Shown here: in pieces, positions 1-11,850 of the stretch
How the letters are laid out: each line of letters starts with the position of its first letter
Position numbering within the stretch: position 1 is the stretch's first letter
Source of the DNA: Synaphobranchus kaupii
Taxonomy: Eukaryota > Chordata > Actinopteri > Anguilliformes > Synaphobranchidae
Length of the DNA stretch: 64,000 nt
Reading direction: 5' to 3'
NCBI GenBank assembly: GCA_029718625.1
Contig: CM056395.1
Span: forward strand, 20,052,309-20,116,308
Program-made: the position numbers and the translations under genes
Notes under the pieces: model-generated
The model's database searches: none
Seen by the model: only the letters and a program-made list of their open reading frames with translations
What the model was told of the DNA's origin: nothing

Positions 1-628
1 CCTTTTCTTTTGTGTAAAAATCCCAATTTAGACTCTTTAATTAAAATTCTGAGACAACAAAATGTGAGAAAAGTGAATGAATACTTATTCAGTTCACTGT
101 AATATGCTTTGACTATATACAGTAAAGCAATAATATTTTGAAAGGAAAATTGCATATTATCATTTCTGACATCCTCATCCCCCAAATAAGCATTCATTTG
201 TGAAAATGTTATATATTAAGGTATCATATGCTTTGATAAATGTCCAAAGTCAGGTAGCCTCTGTAAAATTCTGAATGATATTTACATTTGTTTTGTCAAC
301 TCTTCACAGAACTATTAATAAATAATAATGATGGCATCCCCAACTACATGACCCATTGTGATTGTTATGCCATGAAAATTAATGGGTTTAATCCATCCCT
401 GTTTTCTATATGTCACACCATAGGACACAATGTCACACAATAGGATAAAAGAGAAGCACCCTGGTTTGACTCTGAACCTATGACTCTATTCAGTTGTGTT
501 TAAAGTATACTTTCAAAACATATGATGAATTACACCTATAAAACATATTAAAGTATATTTTCAATAAGTGTGCTATTATTATAGCTTACCATAATTGAAA
601 TAAAGTGCACTTTTCTATCAGTATATTA
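1..628. other. AT-rich sequence without a recognisable gene
   Basis: No coding region with family resemblance is seen. Around 500-560 short palindromic pieces of the type AAGTATACTTT recur; similar pieces recur at 12735-13030, so this may be remnant MITE DNA. No clear ends were found. Confidence 0.5.
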
Positions 629-1719
629 CAGTTTTTCTCAATTGTTTACACACAAAAACTGGAACTTATGACACAATGACCACAACCTGTAACTCATGTG
701 CCAACTCCCTAAACCAATTCTGCTGAACTATAAACACATTTCCTGCTGTAGACCCAGATTTCAATTCTAATCCACACTTTCTTCAAAACACTACACACAA
801 TTATCTGCTTTAGACCCAGATTTCAATTCTAAATCACACTTTCTTCAAAACACTACACACAATACTCTCTATTTTGCACACTCTTCATCAATGCCAAATC
901 TCCTTGTGTTCAGACAGAACACACTGCCATTCAAATGGAAAAACTTCCATTTCCAAGGCCGTTGTGCAATTTCCAATCAAAGCTTGAGCAATATAAGGGC
1001 CACAGGTGAGCTCCTGGTTTGGAGAACAATGGATGGCAACATTGAAGTGAGAGGTGATCAGAGAGGCAGAGGAGTGAGAGTAAGAGGAGGACGAGGAGGA
1101 CGAGGAAGAGGAGGACGAGGAGGAGGAAGAGGAGGACGAGGAGGAGGCATGTGGCGATATAGCTCCTGAGGCATTTCAGGGCTGGATTCGCCATACTAGG
1201 CGATACTTCCCCCGCTGCTTGGCCAGAGAGAACATAGCCTGTGATGTCGATGAGGTCCTGTGGCCAGACAGGAACCGAAGACAGGATGCAGCCTAGTTTT
1301 TTTGTCCTTTTTTATTTTACATTTTTCTTTCTTTTTTTGTTGACTGTACTGGGCCTATTTTCTATTGTTTGATCTGTGCAAATCATTTACACATCCAGTT
1401 GTGTTTGCTGTGATGTATAGGCTACTTTTGGAAAAAATAAAGAAATATTTTTGTTGTTACTGTATATTTCTGTATTGTTTTATATTTGAGTAAAAACATT
1501 ATACAGTAATATTTTACAACAGGAGTAAGCGTACAGTAACACTGAACATGAAAAGGCATAATGCTCCTGATAAGGCCTTCATACTGGTGTTTTCCCATTC
1601 ATAGTAGTGTTTTCCATTCAGCACATCATTTGTGTGTGTGGTTTTTGGATTTGTGTTTAGAGTTTTGAGAAAATGAGGTATGCTTTCAAAAAATGTGTGT
1701 AAGCAATTGAGAAAAACTG
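629..1719 (+). mobile_element. Tc/mariner (IS630-type) deletion derivative, copy A
   Basis: The ends are inverted repeats, CAGTTTTTCTCAATTG at the left and CAATTGAGAAAAACTG at the right, each flanked by TA (627-628 and 1720-1721), the target duplication of Tc/mariner elements. Inside are the start of a transposase gene (RG-rich N-terminus, ATG at 891) and the end of one (frame closing with TAG at 1294-1296). The DDE catalytic core between them is missing, so the copy is non-autonomous. An AATAAA lies near 1436. Near-identical copies lie at 9067, 17217 and, inverted, 18345. Copies A and C share a ~140 bp deletion near the right end that B and D lack. Confidence 0.85.
891..1296 (+). pseudogene. 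Remnant transposase gene of copy A (N-terminus joined to C-terminus)
   Basis: From ATG 891 the frame gives about 85 residues ending in an Arg/Gly repeat (RGGRGGRGRGG style), then leaves frame at about 1146 and stops at 1167-1169. In another frame the C-terminal end follows, with AFQGWIRHTRRYFPRC and later DVDEVLWPD, closing at TAG 1294-1296. I recognise this tail as the end of a fish IS630/Tc-like transposase. The junction is at a short GAGG-type homology where the Arg/Gly repeat meets the tail. The catalytic domain is absent, so no active enzyme can be made. Confidence 0.75.
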
Positions 1720-1836
1720 TAAGAACTTTAGTGTGAATCTGAGTGTTAATTAGCAAATGTCCACAGTAACAATATCACAGTAACACATCCAGTATCACAG
1801 ATTAGCTATCTTACTATGAGGCCTATTGCACACACA

Positions 1837-3803
1837 GGGCCCTATCTTGGCGATCTTGGCGCTTAGTCTAAGCGCATGGCGTAAAGTCCATTTTGGGCGT
1901 GTCCAAGTCCACTTTTGCTATTTTAACGGCGTATTTTTTTGGCGCTAAGCACGGCGCAAGGTGCAACTGGGCTGAACCTAGTCGCTTCATTAATTATAGG
2001 TGTGTCTTGGGCGTGACATGCAATAAACCAATCAAAATGTCATATCCCATTCCCTTTAAAAGCCTGCTTTTCCACCTTGGCGGATTGCTTGATGGCGAAA
2101 CAGACATGCTCGTGCGTGTTTAGTGTGATCAAGGAATAGGCTAAATGGGGTATGATCAATATTATTCGGACTAACCATTAGCCTATGAGTTCCCGGTAAT
2201 TCCAGACAGGGCTGTTATTTTACAAAATATATGCGGTTAAATTTCGTTAAAAGGACCTGCAACAGCTGAGAATAAGCTATCAATGGCTTCAGTCTCACCT
2301 TAGAAAACGCAAAATTAGCCTGCTTGTTCAGCGAATTTCGTTTGATTATGCAATGAAAGTGTCAAACATCAATTCCAAGAGGCTGTTCTCATGGAGTTCT
2401 CGAAGTTCAAGCTTCATCCAAAGTTCATTAGGCTACCTGCATAGTAGGATAATATTGATTAATAACATATATACCGTTATTTTGCCTTAATGATGACACT
2501 AAATAGCATACAATAAAGCTGTCAGGTTCGCAACCCATATGTTCACGCATATTTCCCCTTGTTTAATAATGTCCTGTTTATGGAAATGTGACCAACCTGT
2601 TTTACTCGTAGCGTAATCCTTTAAAACAATCCACTTTCCCAGGAAGACCGTGAAACGTGCGGCTTACAGCAGGGGAAACAGAGAACATGCAGCGCACATG
2701 CAGAGAATGCCATTAAAATTAATTGTGAATTAATTGTGTAACGTGCTGCAAATTTGTTTTAGTTTCTAATTAGACGCTTAGTTCTCTTTAAAATCGTTTT
2801 GTTCAGTTATGGAATAACGGGTGAAATCAGCTGGGTTTTAAACGGTGAGAGTATGGAAACCTGGTCACTGGAATTTAAAAAATATGAAGGATGAAGAATA
2901 GCTAAAGTTACAATTTAGTTAACATGGTGACATCTCCGTTTTTTAACCATAGGCTATCGAAAAAAACCTTATGCACAGCGAATCCGCTGTAGCCTAGGCT
3001 ATTTGAAAAACAATAAATGCAATATTCACTGGACAAGGTTTTGAACTTTTTTCAGTCACAAACCATTCTATTTACTTACAGGCTGTATTCATAGATAAAT
3101 AGAGCTGTATTGTAATGACATCTGAAGCGCATTTTCAGAACTTAAATGTCCGTCTATTGCCATGCGCGAGTTTTCCATTGAATGACAATTCACGCATTAG
3201 GTGTACAATTCGCGCATTAGGCTTGATATAGGTGTTATCAGCTGCTTTTTAATGGATAGCCATTGTCCAGTACCATCGCACATCGCCTGGATGTTGATGG
3301 AGTGGGCTGAAAGCAATTTAATGTGCATGGCATTCCCCTTCGCTGAGGGAAAGGTAGGCTATGGACCCTTTTATTATTATGTATTTTTTGATATAGGCTA
3401 CACAATAATACTATTTCACATTGTAATCTTGATATTTTAATCATGTTTGTGCGCGCCCCTGTGTGTAACAGACGGGAGGGTACGCGCATTGTGCACACGC
3501 CTTTGTAGACGCACTTACGTATATGCGCCGTTAAAATAACATGTATACAACTGCGACATGACTTTAGACCAGGTTAGTGGTGGTTCTAGCGCAAGCGCTT
3601 TCTGCTGGCTCAAGATTGCAATACCAAAAAGAATCCTGGCCACTCCTCATCTTAAGACCAACACGCCCAAATGGCGCAAGAGTACATGTTAGTTAAAGGA
3701 CGTAAGCGTTAGGCGTTATAATGAGCCTACCCCCGGGTGTAAGATAGCAAAGACACTTGCGTTTGGGTTAGCGCCGCTTTGCGCCGGGTGTAAGATAGGG
3801 CCC
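1837..3803. mobile_element. PIF/Harbinger-like non-autonomous element, 2 kb copy 1
   Basis: Ends are GGGCCCTATCTT and its inverted form AAGATAGGGCCC, flanked by a 3-bp duplication ACA (1834-1836, 3804-3806). A second copy (32216-34193) matches along its whole length and has a different 3-bp duplication, ATA. Three-bp duplications and GGG-starting ends suggest PIF/Harbinger. No transposase or Myb-like ORF was recognised inside. The subterminal parts are rich in GGCGCTAAGC/GCGCCGC motifs. Confidence 0.7.
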
Positions 3804-3806
3804 ACA

Positions 3807-5582
3807 GACACAAAGGTTCACGTGTATCCACTGCCTCAACAAATATTCACACTGGAGATTCATAGGCTACATGAAATTCCTTAATCACTGAGTGTCAAAT
3901 TAGCCAAGGCTACCTTTTTTACATTTGATTTAGGTAACAATAGCTAGCTAGCTACTTACAAACTGGTAGCCTGTACTAGCACGCTGGAAGTTCCAGCATG
4001 AATTGAAACTGGATTGTACGGTTTGGCTCATTTACACACTGCTGTCTATGTTCTAAATCTCCATTTCCCCCCCATTTACAGTTGGTTATAGGCTATGTAA
4101 TGTTACAACTATTTGTGGAGGAAAGGAGGGTGCATTCTTTGAGTATTGGGAAGCATCCAAGCTTTGCTGATAGGTGCTGTCAGCCATCAGCTCAGCCAAC
4201 AAGATCCCCCCGGTGCTAGTCACGTTCTCCATCATCATCAGGTCCGCACAGGAGAAGTACTGATATTCCACTGCAGAGCCATGTCCAGCATCTCTGGCTG
4301 CATTCCGATTCAAATTTTATACTTTCTTCCTGTCGTTCCCTTCCCTTGCTTCAAGGGGGAATCCCCGAAATGCCAGGATGAAAGCCACACCGAGTGGGTT
4401 TCGACTCCAATTTAAGAAGGGGGAGGGAGTAATTACATTCACTCACTCCCTTGTTTATCCCCCCTCCCAGCAAGGGTATAACATACAAGCTTCCAGCAAG
4501 AAGTGAATCCCATAATGCAATACTCCACACCTGAAGAAGACGGGATAATATTTTTTCACAGAATGAGTTTGGGAGGTTCGTGAATAATTCATGAGTGCAT
4601 GTTGAGGGATGGGAGGGGAATTAAGAATTCAGAATTTAACTTTGTCAGATCCTTTAGCCTACACGTTTTTGTGTTTGTGTTTTTGAGTGAGGTTTTCTCA
4701 CAATAAATCCTCACTAAAGGCACCACAAAGACCAGTGAAATTGTGTTTTAAGACCTGCTGGTGTGTTTTTTTTTATCACTTAAGATAAGCTAGGATAAGG
4801 TTGCTATGAATTATTCATGAGCCTTCCGAAGTCAGCCTATGAAAAAAATACTCATGCACGGCGCAAATGTTGCTATGCGGTAGCATAGGTTGTGAGGGCC
4901 ATTCAGATTCGCTTTGGCTTGTTCCTCGTTTATCCTCCCTTGCAGAGCAGGTACCTGTTAAGTTCACTTGTTGCACATCACAAATTTTGTCACAAAATAC
5001 CTCACTTGAGGAAAGAGAGCAAGGGAATGTATTAAAGTGGATACAAATGCAGCCTCTGAATCACACGGACACTGCTAGAGACAGCTCGCAACCATTATAT
5101 TCTCTCAGGCAGTTTGAAAGGCAGCTTTGCCTAAAAATAGTTTTCCTAGCTGATCACCAATTTATTGGACTACTGACGGTATGCGAGAAGGATCTGTGTT
5201 AAATTAATCGTGGACCGTAAATCTCCGGTTCCCTTCAGAGCCCCGGTCCGCTAGCTACCCAGTGTATAGTGCATTTCTATTCCTCAGAGTAGCCCCAGCT
5301 GGTGAGGAAGGGGGCCTTTGACCCCAGGAGCAATGCACTCTTCACCAAATCAGCACACATAGAAAACGTAGTCCGCTGCTTCCTGTTTGTCTGAGCGCGT
5401 CTCTTCGATAAAGCTTACAGCCGATTGGTAGGACTTTTACTTTGCAGATCCGTCTCCATCCAATTTATAAAGCCACCATGAATAATTAAAGCGGTTTCTC
5501 CAATCAGTGAAGGTCTCTCTCTCTCTCTCTCATTATGCCTGTAAAGGCATACCACAAACTCCAACCACAAACTCCTGAACTC
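3807..5582. other. No recognised gene
   Basis: Several short open frames occur (for example 4146-4415 and 4867-5202) but none resembles a known family. Around 4288 the sequence TGGCTGCATTCC matches the left end of an inverted-repeat-bounded segment at 47479, without a matching right end here. A CT-rich tract lies at 5512-5531, just before the L2 fragment. Confidence 0.5.
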
Positions 5583-6936
5583 CACACTCGCTGAGATGGG
5601 CATTTCTGGAACTGCCCTCTCTTGGTTTGTATCGTATCTCACTGATAGATCCTACCAAGTCTCCTGGAAGGGTTCCGTCTCTGCTCCCCATCCCCTGTCT
5701 ACAGGAGTCCCGCAGGGATCTGTACTGGGTCCTCTGCTGTTCTCTATGTATACTAAGTCTCTTGGCTCAGTAATTCATTCACATGGCTTCTCATACCATA
5801 GCTATGCTGATGATACTCAACTCTTCCTCTCTTTCCCTCCCTCTACCCCACAGGTTAAGGAGAGGATATCTGCTTGTCTGACTGACATCTCTGAGTGGAT
5901 GGCTACCCATCACCTGAAGCTCAACCTTGACAAGACAGAGCTCCTCTTCATGCCATACAAGACCTCCCCACTACATGACCTCTCCATCACCGTTGATGGG
6001 ACCGTGGTGGCTGCCTCCCGCTCTGCAAGGAACCTGGGGGTGGTCCTGGACGACCGGCTGGACTTCAAAGAGCACATCAGGGCGATGGCTCGGTCCTGCC
6101 GGTTCCTCATGTACAACATCAGGAGGATTCGATCGTACCTGACCACCTACTCCACCCAGCTTCTTGTCCAGACCATGGTCACCTCACGCCTGGACTACTG
6201 CAACTCCCTGCTCGCAAGCCTACCGGCCTGCACCATTCTGCCTCTTCAACTGTTCCAGAATGCAGCTGCCCGGCTTGTGTTCAACCTCCCGAAATTTTCC
6301 CATGTAACCCCCCTGCTGAGGTCTCTCCACTGGCTGCCAGTTGCAGCCAGGATCAGGTTCAAAGTTCTGACCCTGGCCTACACTGCAGCCAATAGGACAG
6401 GCCCCGCCTACCTGCAGGACTTAATCCAGAACTATGTTCCTGCTCGACCACTTCGCTCTTCTACAGCAGGGCGACTGGCACTTCCCCCCCTCCGTGTCAA
6501 AGGCTCTCGCTTGTCCCGACTGCGGAGTTTTTCCACATTAGCTCCTCAGTGGTGGAATGAACTTCCCATTCCCCTACGTTCTACTCCAACCCTGCCTGCA
6601 TTCCATCGAGGCCTGAAGACACACCTCTTCAGACTCCACCTTGACTGATATCCTCACCTAGGAATATCAGTTCCCTGTTTACTAGTTCCCTGTGTTTTCC
6701 TGTCTGTTTATTATAGTTGATAATAGTATTTGGAATGGAAGTGTGGTGTTGCTGATTTGCCCACAGCTTACTGTGAACTACAGTCGACGATCATTGCTAG
6801 GGATAGCTGCTACATTATGGGAAGGATGTGCTTTGTCTGTTCTGTAGTGATCTTGATGATGTCTCTGTATGCACTTACTGTACGTCGCTTTGGATAAAAG
6901 CGTCTGCTAAATGAATGTAATGTAATGTAATGTAAA
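5583..6936 (+). mobile_element. 5'-truncated L2-clade LINE
   Basis: The fragment starts in the middle of the reverse transcriptase and continues through the stop into a typical fish L2 3' end (TTTGGATAAAAGCGTCTGC, then a short ATGTA repeat). 5' truncation is usual for LINE copies. A second, shorter copy is at 11219-12332. Confidence 0.85.
5596..6648 (+). CDS. L2 reverse transcriptase, C-terminal part (350 codons, no stops)
   Basis: Reverse transcriptase of a non-LTR retrotransposon, which would copy the element RNA at a nick in DNA. Visible motifs are GVPQGSVLGPLLF (about residues 38-50) and the catalytic YADDTQLF (about 69-76), followed by the thumb and a C-terminal region ending in THLFRLHLD. 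The endonuclease and the first part of the polymerase domain are missing, so this ATG is only the first in-frame Met inside the truncated copy. The reading frame is undamaged, suggesting a fairly young insertion. It is not a host gene. Confidence 0.85.
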   Translation: MGISGTALSWFVSYLTDRSYQVSWKGSVSAPHPLSTGVPQGSVLGPLLFSMYTKSLGSVIHSHGFSYHSYADDTQLFLSFPPSTPQVKERISACLTDISEWMATHHLKLNLDKTELLFMPYKTSPLHDLSITVDGTVVAASRSARNLGVVLDDRLDFKEHIRAMARSCRFLMYNIRRIRSYLTTYSTQLLVQTMVTSRLDYCNSLLASLPACTILPLQLFQNAAARLVFNLPKFSHVTPLLRSLHWLPVAARIRFKVLTLAYTAANRTGPAYLQDLIQNYVPARPLRSSTAGRLALPPLRVKGSRLSRLRSFSTLAPQWWNELPIPLRSTPTLPAFHRGLKTHLFRLHLD

Positions 6937-7887
6937 GGGAGCAGTGCAGTGCAGTAATTATAGGTTACCCAGTGCGTTGTTTACTGAACAGATCAGATAC
7001 TCTGCGATACTCAGCAGAGACAGGATGTGCTGCAATCGCACCTGGGACATGTGGGTTTCACTGAACAACAACAGCGCAAAAGAGTCCGCTGGGGTCATAG
7101 GCCTACTTTCCATCTGCATCCCTGTGAACACTCTTGAACTAAATGGCACATTAGACAAGTGTGCTGGGATATGATGACGCTGTTGCGTAGTGTGGAATAC
7201 TCCCTGGAGGTGCAGTGTGCACCTAGCTAACAATTTTGTACCCAGCACATTTCATAAGTTACCAACATTACCAACGTATTCATTGTGCCTGGTCTCCTCT
7301 GTGTCCCTGGAACATTGTTTTTAAGTCAGCGGTAACATTGCGGTAATTCTATTAGAGCATGACATGTATGAATGTGAATTCATATACATTTTTCTTTTCA
7401 GCAAAATGTGGTTAACATTATTCAATGAATTTGGCACCCACCCTGCTAATATGACTCATACCCCTACTTTGCAGTGTTCTTTAAATATGCCTTGTTAGCC
7501 GGTCCTTGTGTTGTTGGGGTGCAGTGTGCACTGGGTTGTTCTATTACAGACTTTGGTTGCCAAAAGGAGGCTCTGAGTGAGGTTCACACTTTGTCTAGTC
7601 TATGACCCCAGTATGACCTCACAGTCAATGAAAGATGACATTCTCACTTGCATGTAACTGAATACTTACTTACTTCCTACTACTGTAACTCCACTGTGTG
7701 TGTTTTTGCCTTGGGACCGATTGCATCATCTCACTATAACGTCAATACAGCAGGGGCGGGTTCACTCAAGAGGACAAATCCTGAAAAGGCTGCAGGTGTC
7801 AAAAATAATTTAATAAAAAAAAAAAAAAAAGAAACTATGATAATGGAGAAAATTCTGAATAACCAAACATGGGATACAGTACACTCT
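6937..7887. other. No recognised gene
   Basis: Short unconvincing open frames only. An A-rich run lies at about 7814-7831. No repeats with clear ends were found. Confidence 0.5.
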
Positions 7888-8062
7888 GGGCCTGATTTAC
7901 TAAGACATTTAGCGGGTGCAAAAACCTTTAGCAAACGCAAAACTAGTAACACAACCAATGATTGGTGTAAAACAAATACAATGACCAAACATTTGCCATG
8001 TTATTGGTTTTGCGTGTGCTAAAATATTTTGCACACGCTAAAGGTCTTAGTAAATCAGGCCC
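7888..8062. mobile_element. 175-bp MITE, Harbinger-like
   Basis: Inverted ends GGGCCTGATTTACTAAGAC and its complement (TCTTAGTAAATCAGGCCC) bound a 175-bp segment flanked by the 3-bp duplication TCT (7885-7887, 8063-8065). GGG ends plus a 3-bp duplication fit PIF/Harbinger MITEs. Confidence 0.75.
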
Positions 8063-9066
8063 TCTGTATTTACTCTCAGTATATTCAGTAAACTCTCTCA
8101 GTGTTCAGATCTTGCTGCACCTGGCAAACCTTTTTTATTTATACATAATACGTTCAAACCCCCACGGCAGGCTGAACAAGGTGAACATCCTTCCTGCAGG
8201 AGCAGTCATCCAGGTTAACAATATTTCATTAAAAGCCCTCGGGCCAATTTGCCGCATATTTAGCATTTCTCCTGCCCCCTTTGTTCTCCCGAAAATGCTT
8301 CTCTTTTTGAGATGATCTGTCGGTTGGATGTAGTCAGACAGGTTGGGTCAATGGCCCTATTTTTGTACTTCATTCGTCAATACCAAGGGCAGACTAAGCT
8401 ATTCATCTTGACAATGAGAATGGGTCATATTGGGTAGCACACCTTGTTTCTGTTTTGCCTTGGGGCTCGGGACAAATTTGACAAATTTACTGGTGGAAAG
8501 TCTTTTCCCCCCACAATGGCTATCATATGATCTCCTGACTATACTTATCTCCTAGATAAGTATGTTTCTCTTAGGGTAAATGGTGATTGTCTGCATGTGT
8601 CCAGTCCACCTATGCTCTCGCCCAAGTTGAAAGCTTTCAGTCTCTTAGCGAGGATCTCTTGCTCAGGACTTTTGACAGTGGCCATACTGGCATAGATGTT
8701 GTCTGACTTCATGACTGCGTGAACAATGCACAACCCACCGTCTTATTCCGAATGTTTTGACATGGTGTGTCAGGGGGTTGGGGTCATTTCAGTTTCAATG
8801 CCGTCAATTCAGGACATCAAATTGAAATTTGGTTGATTAATTGAAAAATTCCTATGGAACATTATGGAAATTTTTCAAGGAAAATTTCAATTAGTTTTTG
8901 GGATTCACTGAATGGAAATAGAATTTATCCCAGCCTGCTTTGCACCTCATGGTTGAGAATTGTAGCGTCTACTTTTGGAGGAAGAGCACGATAAAAAACT
9001 GCTAGAACTGAGCTAGAGGGTTCACACATGCATCTCTGTAGAAGCAACTGCAAATGCAAGCAATTA
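8063..9066. other. No recognised gene
   Basis: Unique-looking sequence. Near 8820-8920 there are imperfect AAATTTC/GAAATTT palindromes. No coding family recognised. Confidence 0.5.
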
Positions 9067-10297
9067 CAGTTTTTCTCAATTGTTTACACACAAAAACTGG
9101 AACTTATGACACAATGACCACAACCTGTAACTCATGTGCCAACTCCCTAAACCAATTCTGCTGAACTATAAACACATTTCCTGCTGTAGACCCAGATTTC
9201 AATTCTAAACCACACTTTCTTCAAAACACTACACACAATTATCTGCTTTAGACCCAGATTTCAATTCTAAATCACACTTTCTTCAAAACACTACACACAA
9301 TACTCTCTATTTTGCACACTCTTCATCAATGCCAAATCTCCTTGTGTTCAGACAGAACACACTGCCATTCAAATGGCAAAACTTCCATTTCCAAGGCCGT
9401 TGTGCAATTTCCAATCAAAGCTTGAGCAATATAAGGACCACAGGTGAGCTCCTGGTTTGGAGAACAATGGATGGCAACATTGAAGTGAGAGGTGATCAGA
9501 GAGGCAGAGGAGTGAGAGTAAGAGGAGGACGAGGAGGAGGAAGAGGAGGACGAGGAGGACGAGGAGGAGGAAGAGGAGGAGGCATGTGGCGATATAGCTC
9601 CTGAGGCATTTCAGGGCTGGATTCGTCATACTAGGCGATACTTCCCCCGCTGCTTGGCCAGAGAGAACATAGCCTGTGATGTCGATGAGGTCCTGTGGCC
9701 AGACAGGAACCGAAGACAGGATGCAGCCTAGTTTTTTTGTCCTTTTTTATTTTACATTTTTCTTTCTTTTTTTGTTGACTGTACTGGCCTATTTTCTATG
9801 GTTTGTTCTGTGCAAATCATTTACACATCCAGTTGTGTTTGCTGTGATGTATAGGCTACAGCACGTTTGGAAAAAATAAAGAAATATTTTTGTTGTTACT
9901 GTATATTTGTGTATTGTTTTATATTTGAGTAAAAACATTATACAGTAATATTTTACAACAGGAGTAAGCGTACAGTAACATTGAACATGAAAAGGCATAA
10001 TGCTCCTGATAAGGCCTTCATACTGGTGTTTTCCCATTCATAGTAGTGTTTTCCATTCAGCACATCAGTGTTCAATGGTTCTTAGAAATGTCTACTGATA
10101 TGATGGTCTCTGTGTGTCATTTGAACACAAACTACCATTTTGAGGAGACATAACGTTGTTTTGAAGGCAAAGTAGCATTTTGCAGGAGATATGTAGGGTT
10201 TTGCATTTTGTGTGTGTGGTTTTTGGATTTGTGTTTAGAGTTTTGAGAAAATGAGGTATGCTTTCAAAAAATGTGTGTAAGCAATTGAGAAAAACTG
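9067..10297 (+). mobile_element. Tc/mariner (IS630-type) deletion derivative, copy B (long form)
   Basis: Same ends as copy A, with TA at 9065-9066 and 10298-10299. It keeps a ~140 bp stretch (about 10067-10210, between CAGCACATCA and TTTTGTGTGTGTGG) that copies A and C have lost. The transposase start (ATG 9329) and tail (TAG 9729-9731) are joined in the same way as in the other copies. Confidence 0.85.
9329..9731 (+). pseudogene. Remnant transposase gene of copy B
   Basis: RG-rich N-terminal frame 9329-9604, then the out-of-frame C-terminal tail ending at TAG 9729-9731. The DDE core is deleted at the same junction as in copy A. The number of Arg/Gly repeats differs from A and C. Confidence 0.7.
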
Positions 10298-11090
10298 TAA
10301 ACCAACTCTGTAAAAGTGGCTACTTTAACACAACACTGTAAATGCCGTCCTGTATGGAAAAATAAAAATTTTGTGTAATTTTTCATATTATAAAATGTAT
10401 GTCCCCGTGGAGTAGACTTAGTAGCCTGTAGAGACAGGATGTGTGTGTGTGTGCGTGTGTTTAATATCCATTGTAACAACTATTGTCTTGTTGAAGATTG
10501 ATTGAGTGCACAGTGTACACCTGTCGTAACTACCAATGTTAATACTGGATGCACAACATTATAATGTAGTGTAAACTTTTTTGGACTATGTGTTTAGCCT
10601 CGACAATTAAGCTGCTGTACAAACAAGTACTGGCCAGCAGTAGAATTTACCAGCAGCTGTGGCGAGCCGATGACCCCACCTTGCCTGGTGGGCAAGAAGT
10701 CATCAGGTGTCGATTTGTCAATTATATTTGGTAACCTTGGTAACATCCACAGACTTGTGGTGAGGGGTCTGCAACTGGCTGGAATGCGTAAATAAAGGCA
10801 AAGCAGCTGGCAAGATATTGATCATCTGAAGAAGGTCTCCTCGACCAAAACGTTATGATTTTATAAATAAATTTGCTACTTTTTTGTTTAAATAAAGTGT
10901 TGCACCTCCTGTCTTCCTAAGATATTGTTCCATGTCAGCAATTATAGGTAGCTGCCATATTTGGAGGCGGCGCTGTTACCTGTGCCCTTAATTGAGCCTT
11001 CAAGTGTCCATAGCATTATTCTGTACTGTGTGTCTCTGTTGTTTATGTCCTTTGATGTTACTTTTGTATGTGGACATAAATAAAAGTATT

Positions 11091-11094
<4 letters not shown>
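10298..11094. other. Non-coding, includes a possible Penelope-like remnant (about 10640-10900)
   Basis: No gene. From about 10640 the sequence resembles the non-coding end of Penelope-like elements: it has CATCTGAAGAAGGTCTCC followed by a GACC arm and an A-rich AAATAAATTTG tail. This assignment rests on motif recognition only. Confidence 0.35.
10826..10851 (+). ncRNA. Hammerhead-ribozyme-like core, probably inactive
   Basis: CTGAAGA (10826-10832) fits the hammerhead CUGANGA box. GGTC (10834-10837) can pair with GACC (10843-10846) as a 4-bp stem II with a 5-nt loop. It is followed by AAAAC where the consensus is GAAAC. The conserved G that acts in catalysis is thus A here, so activity is unlikely. 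Penelope-like elements are known to carry hammerheads. Stems I and III were not resolved. Confidence 0.3.

Positions 11095-11164
<70 letters not shown>
11095..11164 (+). repeat. (TG)n microsatellite
   Basis: About 35 uninterrupted TG units directly upstream of a truncated L2 LINE copy. Confidence 0.95.
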
Positions 11165-11165
<1 letters not shown>

Positions 11166-11235
11166 ATGTGTGTTGTGTTTTTATGCCAGATATTTACACA
11201 TGTCTCCATAATAATCCGTCAGGGCGACGGCACGG

Positions 11236-11790
11236 TCCTGCAGGTTCCTCCTGTACAACATCAGGAGGATTCGACCGTACCTGACCACCTACTCCACCCA
11301 GCTTCTTGTCCAGACCATGGTCACCTCACGCCTGGACTACTGCAACTCCCTGCTCGCAAGCCTACCGGCCTGCGCCATTCTGCCTCTTCAACTCATCCAG
11401 AATGCAGCTGCCCGGCTTGTGTTCAACCTCCCGAAATTTTCCCACGTAACCCCCCTGCTGAGGTCTCTCCACTGGCTGCCAGTTGCAGCCAGGATCAGGT
11501 TCAAAGTTCTGACCCTGGCCTACACTGCAGCAAATAGGACAGGCCCCGCCTACCTGCAGGACTTAATCCAGAACTATGTTCCTGCTCGACCACTTCGCTC
11601 TTCTACAGCAGGGCGACTGGCACTTCCCCCCCTCCGTGTCAAAGGCTCTCGCTTGTCCCGACTGCGGAGTTTTTCCACATTAGCACCTCAGTGGTGGAAT
11701 GAACTTCCCATTCCCCTACGTTCTACTCCAACCCTGCCTGCATTCCGTCGAGGCCTGAAGACACACCTCTTCAGACTCCACCTTGACTGA
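11236..11790 (+). pseudogene. L2 reverse transcriptase, C-terminal fragment
   Basis: Open in frame from about 11236 to the TGA at 11788-11790; the first in-frame Met is at 11317. It matches the last ~185 residues of the protein at 5596-6648 with few changes (for example LIQNAAARLVF against LFQNAAARLVF). The catalytic YADD motif lies upstream of the truncation and is absent. Confidence 0.8.
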
Positions 11791-11850
11791 TATCCTCACC
11801 TAGGAATATCAGTTCCCTGTTCCCTGTGTTTTCCTGTTTGTTTATTATAG

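Noticed and set aside
931..1194. Leu-rich frames opposite the RG-rich transposase start (also at 9369, 17519, 18974)
   Set aside because: They are antisense readings of the GAGGAC repeat and have no family resemblance.
4867..5202. 111-codon ORF
   Set aside because: No recognisable motif or domain, no splice context, and composition like its flanks.
10992..11537. Open frame with long Val/Cys-Val runs
   Set aside because: It is a TG microsatellite read through into an out-of-frame LINE; the same applies to the Thr-His and Cys-Val frames at 23200-23658 and 27394-27748.
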